The notes beneath the pieces were generated by a model, which made no database searches, was not told the DNA's origin, and saw only the letters and a program-made list of their open reading frames with translations. Shown piece after piece: positions 57,455 to 64,000 of a stretch of 64,000 nucleotides of DNA (the stretch's first letter is position 1; every line of letters starts with the position of its first letter). The translations under genes were made by a program, and so were the position numbers. This stretch comes from Candidatus Gastranaerophilales bacterium (GTDB lineage: Bacteria; Cyanobacteriota; Vampirovibrionia; Gastranaerophilales; Gastranaerophilaceae), in assembly GCA_944323255.1 (NCBI GenBank), contig CALURU010000010.1, positions 24,185 through 88,184 of the forward strand, read 5' to 3'.

Positions 57455-57718
57455 ATGGCGAATGAAACAAAAAAATGCCCATTTTGTGGCGAAGAAATTT
57501 TAGCTGTGGCTAAAAAGTGTAAATATTGTGGCGAGTGGATTAATAATACTACCAGTAAAGACAATTACAATAAAAATATTGATAAGTACATTTGGATAAT
57601 AACTATAGCGATTGTATTATGCGTACCAATGTCGTTTGGCGTGGCGTGTCTTATTGGTGTAATAGGTGGTATAGTTGGACATATTATCAAAGAAACACAA
57701 AAGAACAAATTCAAATAA
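57455..57718 (+). CDS. Short zinc-ribbon membrane protein
   Basis: 87 residues. The same ribbon CPFCGEEILAVAKKCKYCG, then a short linker and two closely spaced hydrophobic stretches (IWIITIAIVLCVPMSFG, ACLIGVIGGIVGHII). Third member of the triplet. It looks like the ribbon-plus-anchor minimum of the set. The next gene begins four bases after its stop. Confidence 0.6.
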   Translation: MANETKKCPFCGEEILAVAKKCKYCGEWINNTTSKDNYNKNIDKYIWIITIAIVLCVPMSFGVACLIGVIGGIVGHIIKETQKNKFK

Positions 57719-57721
57719 TAT

Positions 57722-58135
57722 ATGAAAAAACTTCTATTGTTTATAATAATTATTTCAAATATTCTTATCATAAGCGATGTAATATTATTGCCTGCAAATG
57801 CCTTTGAATATAATAAACAACAAATTAAAACAACAGACAGTAAAGGTAATACGATTTTTGTTACTCCTGATTATCATAGCTATAAAGACCATAATGACAA
57901 TGTAGCAGAAAAGGTTGTTGTTATATACGATAAAAAAGCTCCAGAAGGAGCATATGGTGCTAGATATAAATTATACAAACCAATAGGAAAATATGTAGGA
58001 TACCATAGACAACAACAACCAAGTCCAAATGGTTATGGATATGAGCCTGTTTGGGATGGTGGACCGGGAAGTCAGACGCCATGTTTTAGAACTATTGATG
58101 AAGCTCGTCATTATTATTATCCGCAGTGGTATTAA
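57722..58135 (+). CDS. Small secreted protein in the zinc-ribbon run
   Basis: 137 residues. A signal peptide (KKLLLFIIIISNILIISDVI, ending LLPANA before FEYN) is followed by a mature part rich in Tyr, Gly and Pro (AYGARYKLYKPIGKYVGYHR, then GYEPVWDGGPGSQTP). No domain is recognised. Spacing of four bases shows one operon with the three ribbon genes. Confidence 0.6.
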   Translation: MKKLLLFIIIISNILIISDVILLPANAFEYNKQQIKTTDSKGNTIFVTPDYHSYKDHNDNVAEKVVVIYDKKAPEGAYGARYKLYKPIGKYVGYHRQQQPSPNGYGYEPVWDGGPGSQTPCFRTIDEARHYYYPQWY

Positions 58136-58377
58136 ATGCTTAAAATAATTTTTTACTATGTAGGGTATCCCAAAATTGTTAGTTATTTGAACACAGAAAA
58201 CAGTGTTGTAAATGTCAATAAATTCATAACTTGATTGTACAACAATTTAGGCTATAAATTCTTTAATCAAGGTTTAAGTCTAAATTGGTGTAAACACTTG
58301 TTATTATTGGATTATAAGTTAAAAATATAAAAATGCTGCGATTTGTAAATATTGTCAATAAATGTAAGATGATTTTA

Positions 58378-58406
58378 TTGACAAATAACGTATAGTACGT
58401 TATAAT
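58378..58406 (+). promoter_or_regulatory. Perfect consensus promoter with an operator-like palindrome in its spacer
   Basis: TTGACA (58378-58383), spacer 17, TATAAT (58401-58406). The palindrome AACGTA-TAG-TACGTT fills the spacer (58387-58401). An inverted repeat TTGTCAATAAA...TTTATTGACAA (about 58353-58384) overlaps the -35. It drives the gene at 58443. The rest of the gap 58136-58377 holds nothing else recognised. Confidence 0.8.
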
Positions 58407-58442
58407 AAAAGTATGGAAAGCAACAAACAGGAGATAATTATT

Positions 58443-58718
58443 ATGACATCTAAAATCGAATTACAAGCAACAGTTAAAACCCTTCAAGCTCTTTATAGCC
58501 AAGAAGCAGAACTAAAAGAAGCTATCAAAAATCAAGAGCAAGTGTTAAAGGACTACATGGAAGCTCAAAACGTGGAACATTTAGACTTAGGAACAGCAGT
58601 TGTACATTGGACTCAAGTAGTTTCTAAAGTATTTGATTTAAAAGCCTTTAGAGCAGATTTCGGAGATGTAGCGGAGTATATGACAGAGAGATTAAGCAGA
58701 CGTTTTAAGGTAGCCTAG
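58443..58718 (+). CDS. Small coiled-coil mobile-element protein
   Basis: 91 residues from the ATG preceded by AGGAG; an in-frame ATG 30 bases earlier lies within the leader. The first 45 residues form a coiled coil (VKTLQALYSQEAELKEAI, NQEQVLKDYMEA). The end AEYMTERLSRRFKV is typical of small plasmid/phage proteins of unknown role. It sits 30 bases before the resolvase gene behind a very strong promoter with an operator-like palindrome. Confidence 0.55.
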   Translation: MTSKIELQATVKTLQALYSQEAELKEAIKNQEQVLKDYMEAQNVEHLDLGTAVVHWTQVVSKVFDLKAFRADFGDVAEYMTERLSRRFKVA

Positions 58719-58748
58719 TAGCTACCTTAGTAATATGAGGGTAATTAT

Positions 58749-59402
58749 ATGACATATTTCGCCTATCTTAGAAAATCCACAAAAAAACAGGAGTTTGACC
58801 GCCAATACAAGCAATTAATGGACTTCTGTACTGAGCAGGGTATTAAAATATCACCTGATAACATAGTTACGGAGAGCAGGACAGGCAAGAACTTTGATAG
58901 ACCAAAGTTGAAACAGCTTGCAGACGACATGCAATCAGGCGATTGTTTGATATTAATTGACGTTGCACGTGCAGGGCGTACCTATGCAGGTACTCTCGAA
59001 TTTTTCCACAAGTTGAAAGAAAAAAATATCTCTTTTGTTGTTGCGACCTGCCCTTTATTAGATACTCGCAAAAAGGACGACAATCCAGCAACCGCCTTAG
59101 TCGTTGACATCGTCCTTGCGACAATGACATGGCTTGCAGACGAGGAACGCAGGCAATTATTAGAGAAAACCAATGCTGGCAGAGAAGCTGCAAAAGATAA
59201 AGGGGTTAAGTTCGGCAGACATGAGCTAACTTTTGAGGATTTACCAAAGGAATTTTTGAAGGTTCTAGACAAAGCAACAGGCAATGAAACAAAAACCGAG
59301 TTACTAAACAGCATTAATGGTGCTTTAATCGCCAGAAACAAGAAAAAATTATCACGTGGAACATTCTACAATTACCTCAAAATTTATTACAACAAAGGGT
59401 AA
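58749..59402 (+). CDS. Small serine resolvase/invertase
   Basis: 217 residues. The catalytic serine is S10 in AYLRKSTKKQEFD, with the conserved ESRTGKNFDRPKLKQL and LILIDVARAGRTYAGT, which matches the resolvase catalytic domain. A helical E region and a C-terminal HTH (KKLSRGTFYNYLKIY) follow. On plasmids these enzymes resolve multimers, or invert segments. Probably co-transcribed with the gene before it. Confidence 0.88.
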   Translation: MTYFAYLRKSTKKQEFDRQYKQLMDFCTEQGIKISPDNIVTESRTGKNFDRPKLKQLADDMQSGDCLILIDVARAGRTYAGTLEFFHKLKEKNISFVVATCPLLDTRKKDDNPATALVVDIVLATMTWLADEERRQLLEKTNAGREAAKDKGVKFGRHELTFEDLPKEFLKVLDKATGNETKTELLNSINGALIARNKKKLSRGTFYNYLKIYYNKG

Positions 59403-59639
59403 AAGTTTGTGGAAATTCTATAATCTTTGTCAGCCCTTAAGCAAAAAAGAAAATTAGGGTATTTATAGTGCTTCTATCCCTAAAATCCTTATGTAGATTG
59501 CCTTGTGGATGTAGGACTCATTTTGTTATTACATATATGTAAAACTCTTGCACCCCCACCATGCCAGCGTTGCAAGCCTTTTAGACGTGTAAGAGCCTTT
59601 TATTATAGGAGTTTTTGAGCTGTCTATACGCCAGTTGGG

Positions 59640-59861
59640 TTATTTGTTTAGGCTTGGCGTGAGCTTTTTCGCAATATAAGACTGATATTTGCTATCGGTC
59701 TTTTGCATCAAGGCTTTTGCTTTTTCCAGTGGGTTTAAAGGCTTGGGAACTTCCGCAGTCTTTATAACATCGTCTTTTTGTTGTTTTTCTTTTGCTGTAT
59801 TGTTTAAACATTCTTCTAATATTTCCATTACAATTTGCTCAACTAATTCTTTATAATTCAT
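59640..59861 (-). CDS. Small helical protein of unknown function
   Basis: 73 residues. An N-terminal amphipathic helix (MNYKELVEQIVMEILEECL), a charged middle and a helix ending IAKKLTPSLNK. AAAGGAGA precedes the ATG. It lies downstream of the Rep candidate on the same strand, behind a hairpin at 59926-59959. No family recognised. Confidence 0.45.
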   Translation of the reverse strand: MNYKELVEQIVMEILEECLNNTAKEKQQKDDVIKTAEVPKPLNPLEKAKALMQKTDSKYQSYIAKKLTPSLNK

Positions 59862-59925
59862 TTCTTTATTCTCCTTTAATTTGTTTTAAAATCTAAAAAT
59901 AGAGCTTGTAGAAAGTCCAGTAAGA

Positions 59926-59959
59926 GGGGTAAAAATATATTTAGGTATATTTATACCCC
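59926..59959 (-). terminator. Hairpin between two small genes
   Basis: GGGGTAAAAATATA (59926-59939) pairs with TATATTTATACCCC (59946-59959) with one mismatch. Confidence 0.5.
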
Positions 59960-59976
59960 TTGTTTTGAATCTTTTT

Positions 59977-60177
59977 TTATTCGACACCAAAATCAATCTT
60001 ATATGCATGTCTCAAAATTGGGGAGTTTAATATTTTAATCCACTCTTTTTTTGCTGCGTTTAATTTCCTTAGAAATTTATCACGCAGGATAAATTCATCT
60101 CCAATCTTCTTCTTTAAGAATGCTTGGAATTTTTCATCTGATTCAAAATCATAAGTATCAATCGTAAATCTTTCCAT
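59977..60177 (-). CDS. Small basic protein translated behind the Rep candidate
   Basis: 66 residues, highly charged and helical (KFQAFLKKKIGDEF, LRKLNAAKKEWIKIL). Its ATG lies directly after the stop of the Rep candidate and its RBS (AAGGAGAG) lies within the end of that gene, so translation is coupled. A role in replication control or partition is plausible from place only. Confidence 0.5.
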   Translation of the reverse strand: MERFTIDTYDFESDEKFQAFLKKKIGDEFILRDKFLRKLNAAKKEWIKILNSPILRHAYKIDFGVE

Positions 60178-61422
60178 TTATTTACTCTCCTTCCCTTTTT
60201 TAGGGTTATTTAATACAAAGTATTCGTGTAGTTTACTTCTATTTGCTAAAAGGTATTTAACATCTTTGCTTGTTATTTCTTCGGTATTCGCTGGCATGGT
60301 GAGTAAGCCATACTCAACGCCGTAACGCCTTAACAGGTTCAACAATTTGGCAATCTCCGATAATCGATGTTCTTTTAACAGGCGTTCTACACCTAATTGA
60401 CCAATTAATGTATCAAGAGCGATTGTTAAATGCGTAAAATTAGAAGGACAATCACTAATCCATGCTAGATAATTGATAAAAGTTGCAATGATAGGAGCTT
60501 GCTTTGTCGGCGGTAGTTGGGCATAATAGCCCATGTTACGCCTAATGCGTTGCTTTATATGTTTTGTTATTAAAGCGGATTCAAATACTAGGTTATCGTC
60601 TATAATATCGAAATTATCAATAATAGCGTGGTTTTGTAGCTCTTTAAAGGCTTCATTAATAACAAAATCTTTTCTTTTATGCTTTCCGTTGAAATTAAGC
60701 CCCTTGCATAATTGAGCGTAATTGACGAGGTAAGCGTCTGTATAGGTATTGTCAATAATGGCGCTGCTGTGCGTCATATATTGTAGCAGGTGTTCCAAAA
60801 GGATATGTGCATTTATTGACAATACGGTCTTTCCGAGCTTTGCGGATAATGTCAAAGGTATATTATATAAGGGTTTTAGCTTATTTATTAAGAAGAAATT
60901 ATTTTTATTTTCTATAACCTTTTTGGTTGTTTCTTCAATAAAATCAAGTGTTTGTGGTGTTAGCTGAGGCAAATTAGAGAGCTTATAATCTCCCCAATTT
61001 TGGGAGAACTTAGGCATATTGTATTTGTTAAACAAGGTACCTTGGCAGGTGTAAATGCCTATTATCCCTTCATTTTCAAGGCTTTCTAGTCTATTAAAAG
61101 TTTCTTCATCAGTTGGAGCGAAATAACAAACGTACATGCCAGATAGTGGCTCATAAGCCCACATTGTGGGAAGATTGAGCAATTTAAAAAGTAAAGTATT
61201 ACACACTACGCAAGTGCAAAGTTGAGAAGGATACATTAATCCTAAATATTGCTTACCTTCTAAATAATCCAAAACGCACGCGGTGTTTGCGTTTTTAACT
61301 ACGTTAGTTAAGGATTCGTCATCCAATACAACATCAAATATAAATCCAGGCTTTCTGCCCTGATTTAATTTTTTTTCTTGTTTTTGCCGATAATCGGCAG
61401 GATTAAATTGTTTTTTAACCAT
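60178..61422 (-). CDS. Candidate plasmid replication initiator
   Basis: 414 residues from the second of two nearby ATGs; GAGGA lies nine bases before it but touches the first ATG. No family is recognised at once. The middle (residues about 190-280, around SINAHILLEHLLQYM, NEAFKELQNHAIIDN) reads like winged-helix parts of Rep proteins. Evidence for Rep is positional: it is the first large gene beside a row of 22-bp iterons on a plasmid-like element, with hairpins in its leader. A Cys-rich stretch (CTCVVC near residue 68) is notable. Could also be a phage-like regulator. Confidence 0.5.
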   Translation of the reverse strand: MVKKQFNPADYRQKQEKKLNQGRKPGFIFDVVLDDESLTNVVKNANTACVLDYLEGKQYLGLMYPSQLCTCVVCNTLLFKLLNLPTMWAYEPLSGMYVCYFAPTDEETFNRLESLENEGIIGIYTCQGTLFNKYNMPKFSQNWGDYKLSNLPQLTPQTLDFIEETTKKVIENKNNFFLINKLKPLYNIPLTLSAKLGKTVLSINAHILLEHLLQYMTHSSAIIDNTYTDAYLVNYAQLCKGLNFNGKHKRKDFVINEAFKELQNHAIIDNFDIIDDNLVFESALITKHIKQRIRRNMGYYAQLPPTKQAPIIATFINYLAWISDCPSNFTHLTIALDTLIGQLGVERLLKEHRLSEIAKLLNLLRRYGVEYGLLTMPANTEEITSKDVKYLLANRSKLHEYFVLNNPKKGKESK

Positions 61423-61491
61423 TTTTGTCATTCCTCATTTTCATCTCGAACAAATTAAAATGTAATAATTCGGTATTTCGAAATAAAATTA

Positions 61492-61521
61492 AAAAGGTAA
61501 TTAACTTAATAATTACCTTTT
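61492..61521. terminator. Hairpin in the leader of the Rep candidate
   Basis: AAAAGGTAATTA and its complement TAATTACCTTTT around a six-base loop. On the minus strand it is followed by TTTTTAATTTTATTT, so it could attenuate rep transcription about 70 bases before the start codon. Confidence 0.6.
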
Positions 61522-61559
61522 GTTGTTCGTTTATTGGAATGACCAAACGGTCTTAAATA

Positions 61560-61715
61560 CTTGGGAAAGCTGGGATACCCAGCTTGTTTTTTGTGTGTCA
61601 ATTTAAAATATAATAATTGAGATTTATATTAATTCTACTGAATAAAATACACAAGGTTGGGAGTATCTCTAATCCCTTGGGAAAGTGGGTTTATCCAGCT
61701 TGTTTTTTGTGTGTC
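61560..61715 (+). repeat. Two 40-bp repeats, each a terminator-like hairpin
   Basis: Copies at 61560-61599 and 61676-61715 both start CTTGGGAAAG and end CTTGTTTTTTGTGTGTC. In the first, AAGCTGGG-ATA-CCCAGCTT is followed by a T-run on the plus strand, a canonical terminator; the second has a weaker stem. They face against rep transcription and could end a counter-transcript RNA. Confidence 0.75.
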
Positions 61716-61826
61716 TAAAAATAAATGAACATAGATAAACAATAACTAAACAATAAATAAACAATAGATAGGAGCTTTTATATTAGCCTTAAATGTAATA
61801 AATATAAGGCTTTGGAGCTTTCAAAA

Positions 61827-61962
61827 ATTGCAGTATGGTAACCGATTAATTGCAACATAGTAACAATTTTATTGCACAATGGTAACCAATAAATTGCACG
61901 TTGGTAACAACAAAATTGTAGGATAGTAACTTGTTTTGGTGCAAAAATTGCAGAATGGTTAC
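61827..61962. repeat. Iteron array: candidate replication origin
   Basis: Five copies of ATTGCANNATGGTAAC start at 61827, 61849, 61871, 61893 and 61915, exactly 22 bases apart, and a sixth at 61947 after 32 bases. Two helical turns of spacing place all copies on one DNA face, as in Rep-binding iterons of plasmids. AT-rich sequence lies on both sides. Confidence 0.85.
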
Positions 61963-61995
61963 TTTTTAACTCAAGCATTTAACCCTAAAGGTACA

Positions 61996-62247
61996 TTACT
62001 TAAAAAAGGGGAAACGTTTTTTCATCATCATTGCTTCCGATTCTTCTTCATGATTTAAAATTAAGTCTAATTCTTCTTTGGGATTTTCCGCATTTACAAT
62101 CCTTTTGGCTTCTAAAAGATAAGCTGCTCCATTTTTAAATGTTTCTATCAGATTATGAACAAAACAATCCCAAAAACCAGTATTTGGTTCCTCTCCACAA
62201 TTGGCTATATTATCCGTATTTACTTTAAAATTTGGCTCTTTTTTCAT
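61996..62247 (-). CDS. Small acidic protein divergent from the recombinase
   Basis: 83 residues (MKKEPNFKVNTDNIAN start, NHEEESEAMMMKKRF end). A central helix (FVHNLIETFKNGAAYLLEAK) suggests a small helical protein. It begins 14 bases from the recombinase start on the other strand; the two share overlapping -10 boxes. It lies between the iterons and the recombinase, so a control function is plausible. Confidence 0.5.
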   Translation of the reverse strand: MKKEPNFKVNTDNIANCGEEPNTGFWDCFVHNLIETFKNGAAYLLEAKRIVNAENPKEELDLILNHEEESEAMMMKKRFPFFK

Positions 62248-62261
62248 GTTATAATCATATC
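62248..62261. promoter_or_regulatory. Overlapping divergent -10 boxes in a 14-base gap
   Basis: On the plus strand TATAAT (62250-62255) ends six bases before the recombinase ATG. On the minus strand TATGAT (62259-62254) ends six bases before the ATG at 62247. Neither start has a Shine-Dalgarno sequence. No good -35 is visible for either. Confidence 0.5.
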
Positions 62262-63893
62262 ATGAAAAAAATTGCAATTGCTCAATGCCGAGTATCAAAA
62301 GGCGATAAAGCTGAAATTGAAAATTCCTTGAGAAGCCAGCAGTCGGAAATCCTTGTTCTTGCTGAAAGGCTAGGAATAAAAGAAGAGCAAATCGACTGGT
62401 TCATAGAGGAAGAAGCTAGGTCATCATACCAAGAAAGGGCAAATTGGAAGCCTTTTGAAGACAAAATAAATGAAGCTTGTAATAATCCTGATATTTGCTA
62501 TTTTCTTGCGTATTCGCAAGAAAGGTTTTGTAGAAATCGACGCAGGTCAAATCAGTATAAAGATAAGTTACGCAGTAATGGAATTGAAATTAGGTTTGTA
62601 AGTGGCGATGTTGAAGACCCTAACTCCGATGGAGGATATTGGCAAGAGGGTATTCAAGAACTTGTTGCAGAAGGTTATAGTAGAAAAGTCAGCTCAGATA
62701 CCTTGAGGGGTTGTAAACAAACAGCTCGTACAAGAGACCCTGAGACTGGATATGTGTATAAAAATGGCGGAACAGCACCTTTTTGGTTAATGCCAGTGAA
62801 GAAGAATATAGGTACAGACCACTATGGTAGAGTTATGACCAAAACAATATGGGATAAAAATACAAACATATACACTGCTACATACAAAGGACAAAATATT
62901 AGCAAAACGATGTGGGGCTGGGGTAAGTATATATTTCTTGAATTAAGGCTAAAACAGGGCAAATCTCTTAATGAAATTGTTAATTTCATTAATGAAGTAG
63001 GGCTACCTGTAAGTCGTAACAGTGAATTAGCGAGAGCAAATACGCTAGCTTTGCAGATTAAAAATGAATGCTTATTTGGGTTATCCATTTATAATAGACA
63101 TGGATTTAAGGGAAGAACTAAAAGTGTTTTAAAATCAGAAAAAGAATGGATTGTAGAAGAAAATGCCATGCCAGCACTCATAACAAAAGAACAGTTTGAC
63201 CTACTTCAAGAAATGTCAAAGAAGAAGGCTCGTAAAACGGGTAATACATCAGCAAATACGACTAACGATAAATTGCTAGTTAATATACCTGATAAGTTCT
63301 ATTGTGCTAATTGCGGAAGTAAAATTATATCATCAGGCAAACACTATGTATGTTCTAAGTACAATAGCTATGGTAAAAAAGGTTGTGGGGCTTCGAGCTT
63401 TTATGTTAATAGCGAATGGTTAGACTCTAAGCTCGAAAAGGAAATAATTAAATTAATACTCAATGAAAAAACTATTCAAGCACTATATGACCAATACATA
63501 AATAAATATGGAAAAAAGGTAGATATGGAAGACAACAAGGTTGACATATCAGACCTTCAAAAAGCCTTAAAAAAGAAAAAACAAGAAGAAGCTAATCTGT
63601 TAAATATAATTGCTAGTGGAAATGTTATTGGAGCAGCATTGAACGCTATAACTACTAAACTTAATACAGTTTCAGAAGAAGTAAAAACATTAGAAGCTCA
63701 AATTGATAAGAACAATAAGCCTAGCAGATATAAAATTCTAACCTACGATTACTTCAAACAACTATGCCATGAGGGTTCTAAGCTATTAACCCATAGTTCC
63801 TTAGCTGAAAAAAGAGCATTTATTGAAAAATGTATTGAGTCTGTAACCCTTGACCCTGTTAGAAAATCGGTTGTAAAAGAACACATGGTTTGA
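62262..63893 (+). CDS. Large serine recombinase (integrase)
   Basis: 543 residues from the ATG giving MKKIAIAQCRVSKGD; the catalytic Ser is S12 and YSQERFCRNRRRS carries the conserved Arg block. A recombinase domain (about 165-300) and a zinc ribbon (CANCGSK near 348, YVCSK, GCGAS near 376) follow, then a long coiled coil (about 415-490) that controls integration versus excision. The stop codon lies inside the right-hand TGTAAAAGAACAC site, as expected for an integrase next to its attachment site. Confidence 0.93.
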   Translation: MKKIAIAQCRVSKGDKAEIENSLRSQQSEILVLAERLGIKEEQIDWFIEEEARSSYQERANWKPFEDKINEACNNPDICYFLAYSQERFCRNRRRSNQYKDKLRSNGIEIRFVSGDVEDPNSDGGYWQEGIQELVAEGYSRKVSSDTLRGCKQTARTRDPETGYVYKNGGTAPFWLMPVKKNIGTDHYGRVMTKTIWDKNTNIYTATYKGQNISKTMWGWGKYIFLELRLKQGKSLNEIVNFINEVGLPVSRNSELARANTLALQIKNECLFGLSIYNRHGFKGRTKSVLKSEKEWIVEENAMPALITKEQFDLLQEMSKKKARKTGNTSANTTNDKLLVNIPDKFYCANCGSKIISSGKHYVCSKYNSYGKKGCGASSFYVNSEWLDSKLEKEIIKLILNEKTIQALYDQYINKYGKKVDMEDNKVDISDLQKALKKKKQEEANLLNIIASGNVIGAALNAITTKLNTVSEEVKTLEAQIDKNNKPSRYKILTYDYFKQLCHEGSKLLTHSSLAEKRAFIEKCIESVTLDPVRKSVVKEHMV

Positions 63894-63931
63894 TTATATT
63901 TTACAGATAGTTTGATTATTTCGGGCAAAAT
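63872..63931 (+). repeat. Right outer copy of TGTAAAAGAACAC site (candidate att), with partial duplication
   Basis: 63872-63897 matches the left copy in 25 of 26 bases. GTTTGATTAT then recurs at 63910-63919, after ATTTTACAGATA, and runs into TTCG-GG-CAAAAT (63920-63931), the continuation seen at the left copy. So the right end carries an extra GTTTGATTAT unit compared with the left. Confidence 0.75.
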
Positions 63932-64000
63932 AAATTTAAAATGTTAAACAGTTGAGCAAAGTTTTCATTAATACATTCTTAATAAAACCCTGTTTTTAAT

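Larger units (their letters stand above)
49776..63897. mobile_element. Composite integrated element / insertion hot-spot
   Basis: Both ends carry a 26-base direct repeat (49776-49801 and 63872-63897, one mismatch), and two related sites lie inside. The content is accessory: ParDE, a KAP NTPase, zinc-ribbon proteins, a small resolvase, iterons with a candidate Rep protein and a large serine recombinase at the right end, where such integrases usually sit. The region has no core genes. Either the whole 14.1 kb or only the part from 52,123 is the most recent insertion. Confidence 0.55.

Noticed and set aside
59520..59600. Possible tRNA-like fold near GCACCCCCACCATGCCAGCGTT
   Set aside because: I could not pair acceptor, anticodon and T arms; no tRNA gene is supported anywhere in the window.
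61778..61978. Open frame of 66 codons on the minus strand across the iterons
   Set aside because: It only exists because the 22-bp iterons happen to lack stops; no RBS and repeat-derived sequence.
49776..63897. Complete prophage
   Set aside because: No capsid, portal, terminase, tail or lysis gene is seen; the content is plasmid-like.

Overview
The window is AT-rich bacterial chromosome, probably from a gut member of the non-photosynthetic cyanobacterial relatives (Gastranaerophilales / Vampirovibrionia, formerly Melainabacteria). This is inferred from the gene content and protein style; no rRNA gene is present to prove it. The cell is a diderm: it encodes an autotransporter, an AsmA/TamB-like protein, MurJ, a SpoIID/LytB protein and several signal-peptide proteins. 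An unusual lineage-like trait is a set of unrelated proteins that begin with M-(K/R/Q)-I followed by a short (P/N)-(N/S)-F-(G/K) motif.

Layout. 1-3.9 kb: tail of an M16-type peptidase, an EF-hand protein, a DUF3137 membrane protein, an XRE regulator and a HAD/glycosyltransferase-like protein. 3.9-9.4 kb (minus strand): the infA-rpmJ-rpsM-rpsK-rpsD-rpoA-rplQ-truA-rplM-rpsI cluster, with short repeats and a large inverted repeat in its gaps. 9.7-13.8 kb: ychF, a phospholipase C-like protein, a small phage-like switch (LexA/CI-type repressor divergent from two small genes) and a HExxH protein. 13.9-25.4 kb: trkA-trkH potassium uptake, def-fmt, a large lineage-specific protein, and the overlapping cysS-spoIID-murJ operon. 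25.5-38.5 kb: a membrane-anchored Hsp20-like protein, alpha-glucan phosphorylase lacking the PLP lysine, a cupin, a 1444-residue AsmA-like protein, uvrB, a phosphohexomutase and an orphan sugar ABC permease. 38.5-49.5 kb: an HNH-like protein, a type II restriction-modification pair, trpS, a kinase-like protein, a Pmp-like autotransporter, a beta-barrel protein, a 52-bp tandem repeat, a SprA-related protein and a lipoprotein-like protein.

49.8-63.9 kb is an accessory region. Four direct copies of a site containing TGTAAAAGAACAC lie at 49,776, 51,250, 52,123 and 63,872. They divide it into a host-like gene module, a ParDE toxin-antitoxin cassette and an 11.7-kb plasmid-like module. The last module holds a KAP P-loop NTPase with an XRE regulator, three tandem zinc-ribbon membrane proteins with nearly identical first codons, a secreted protein, a small serine resolvase, a candidate replication initiator, a row of 22-bp iterons and a large serine recombinase whose stop codon lies inside the last repeated site. 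The simplest reading is an integrated (or integrative) iteron plasmid that has landed beside older insertions at the same kind of site.

Several first genes of transcription units (trkA, uvrB, the sugar permease, the secreted protein at 32,874, the methyltransferase and the recombinase) have a -10-like box ending six bases before the start codon and no Shine-Dalgarno sequence, which suggests leaderless mRNAs.
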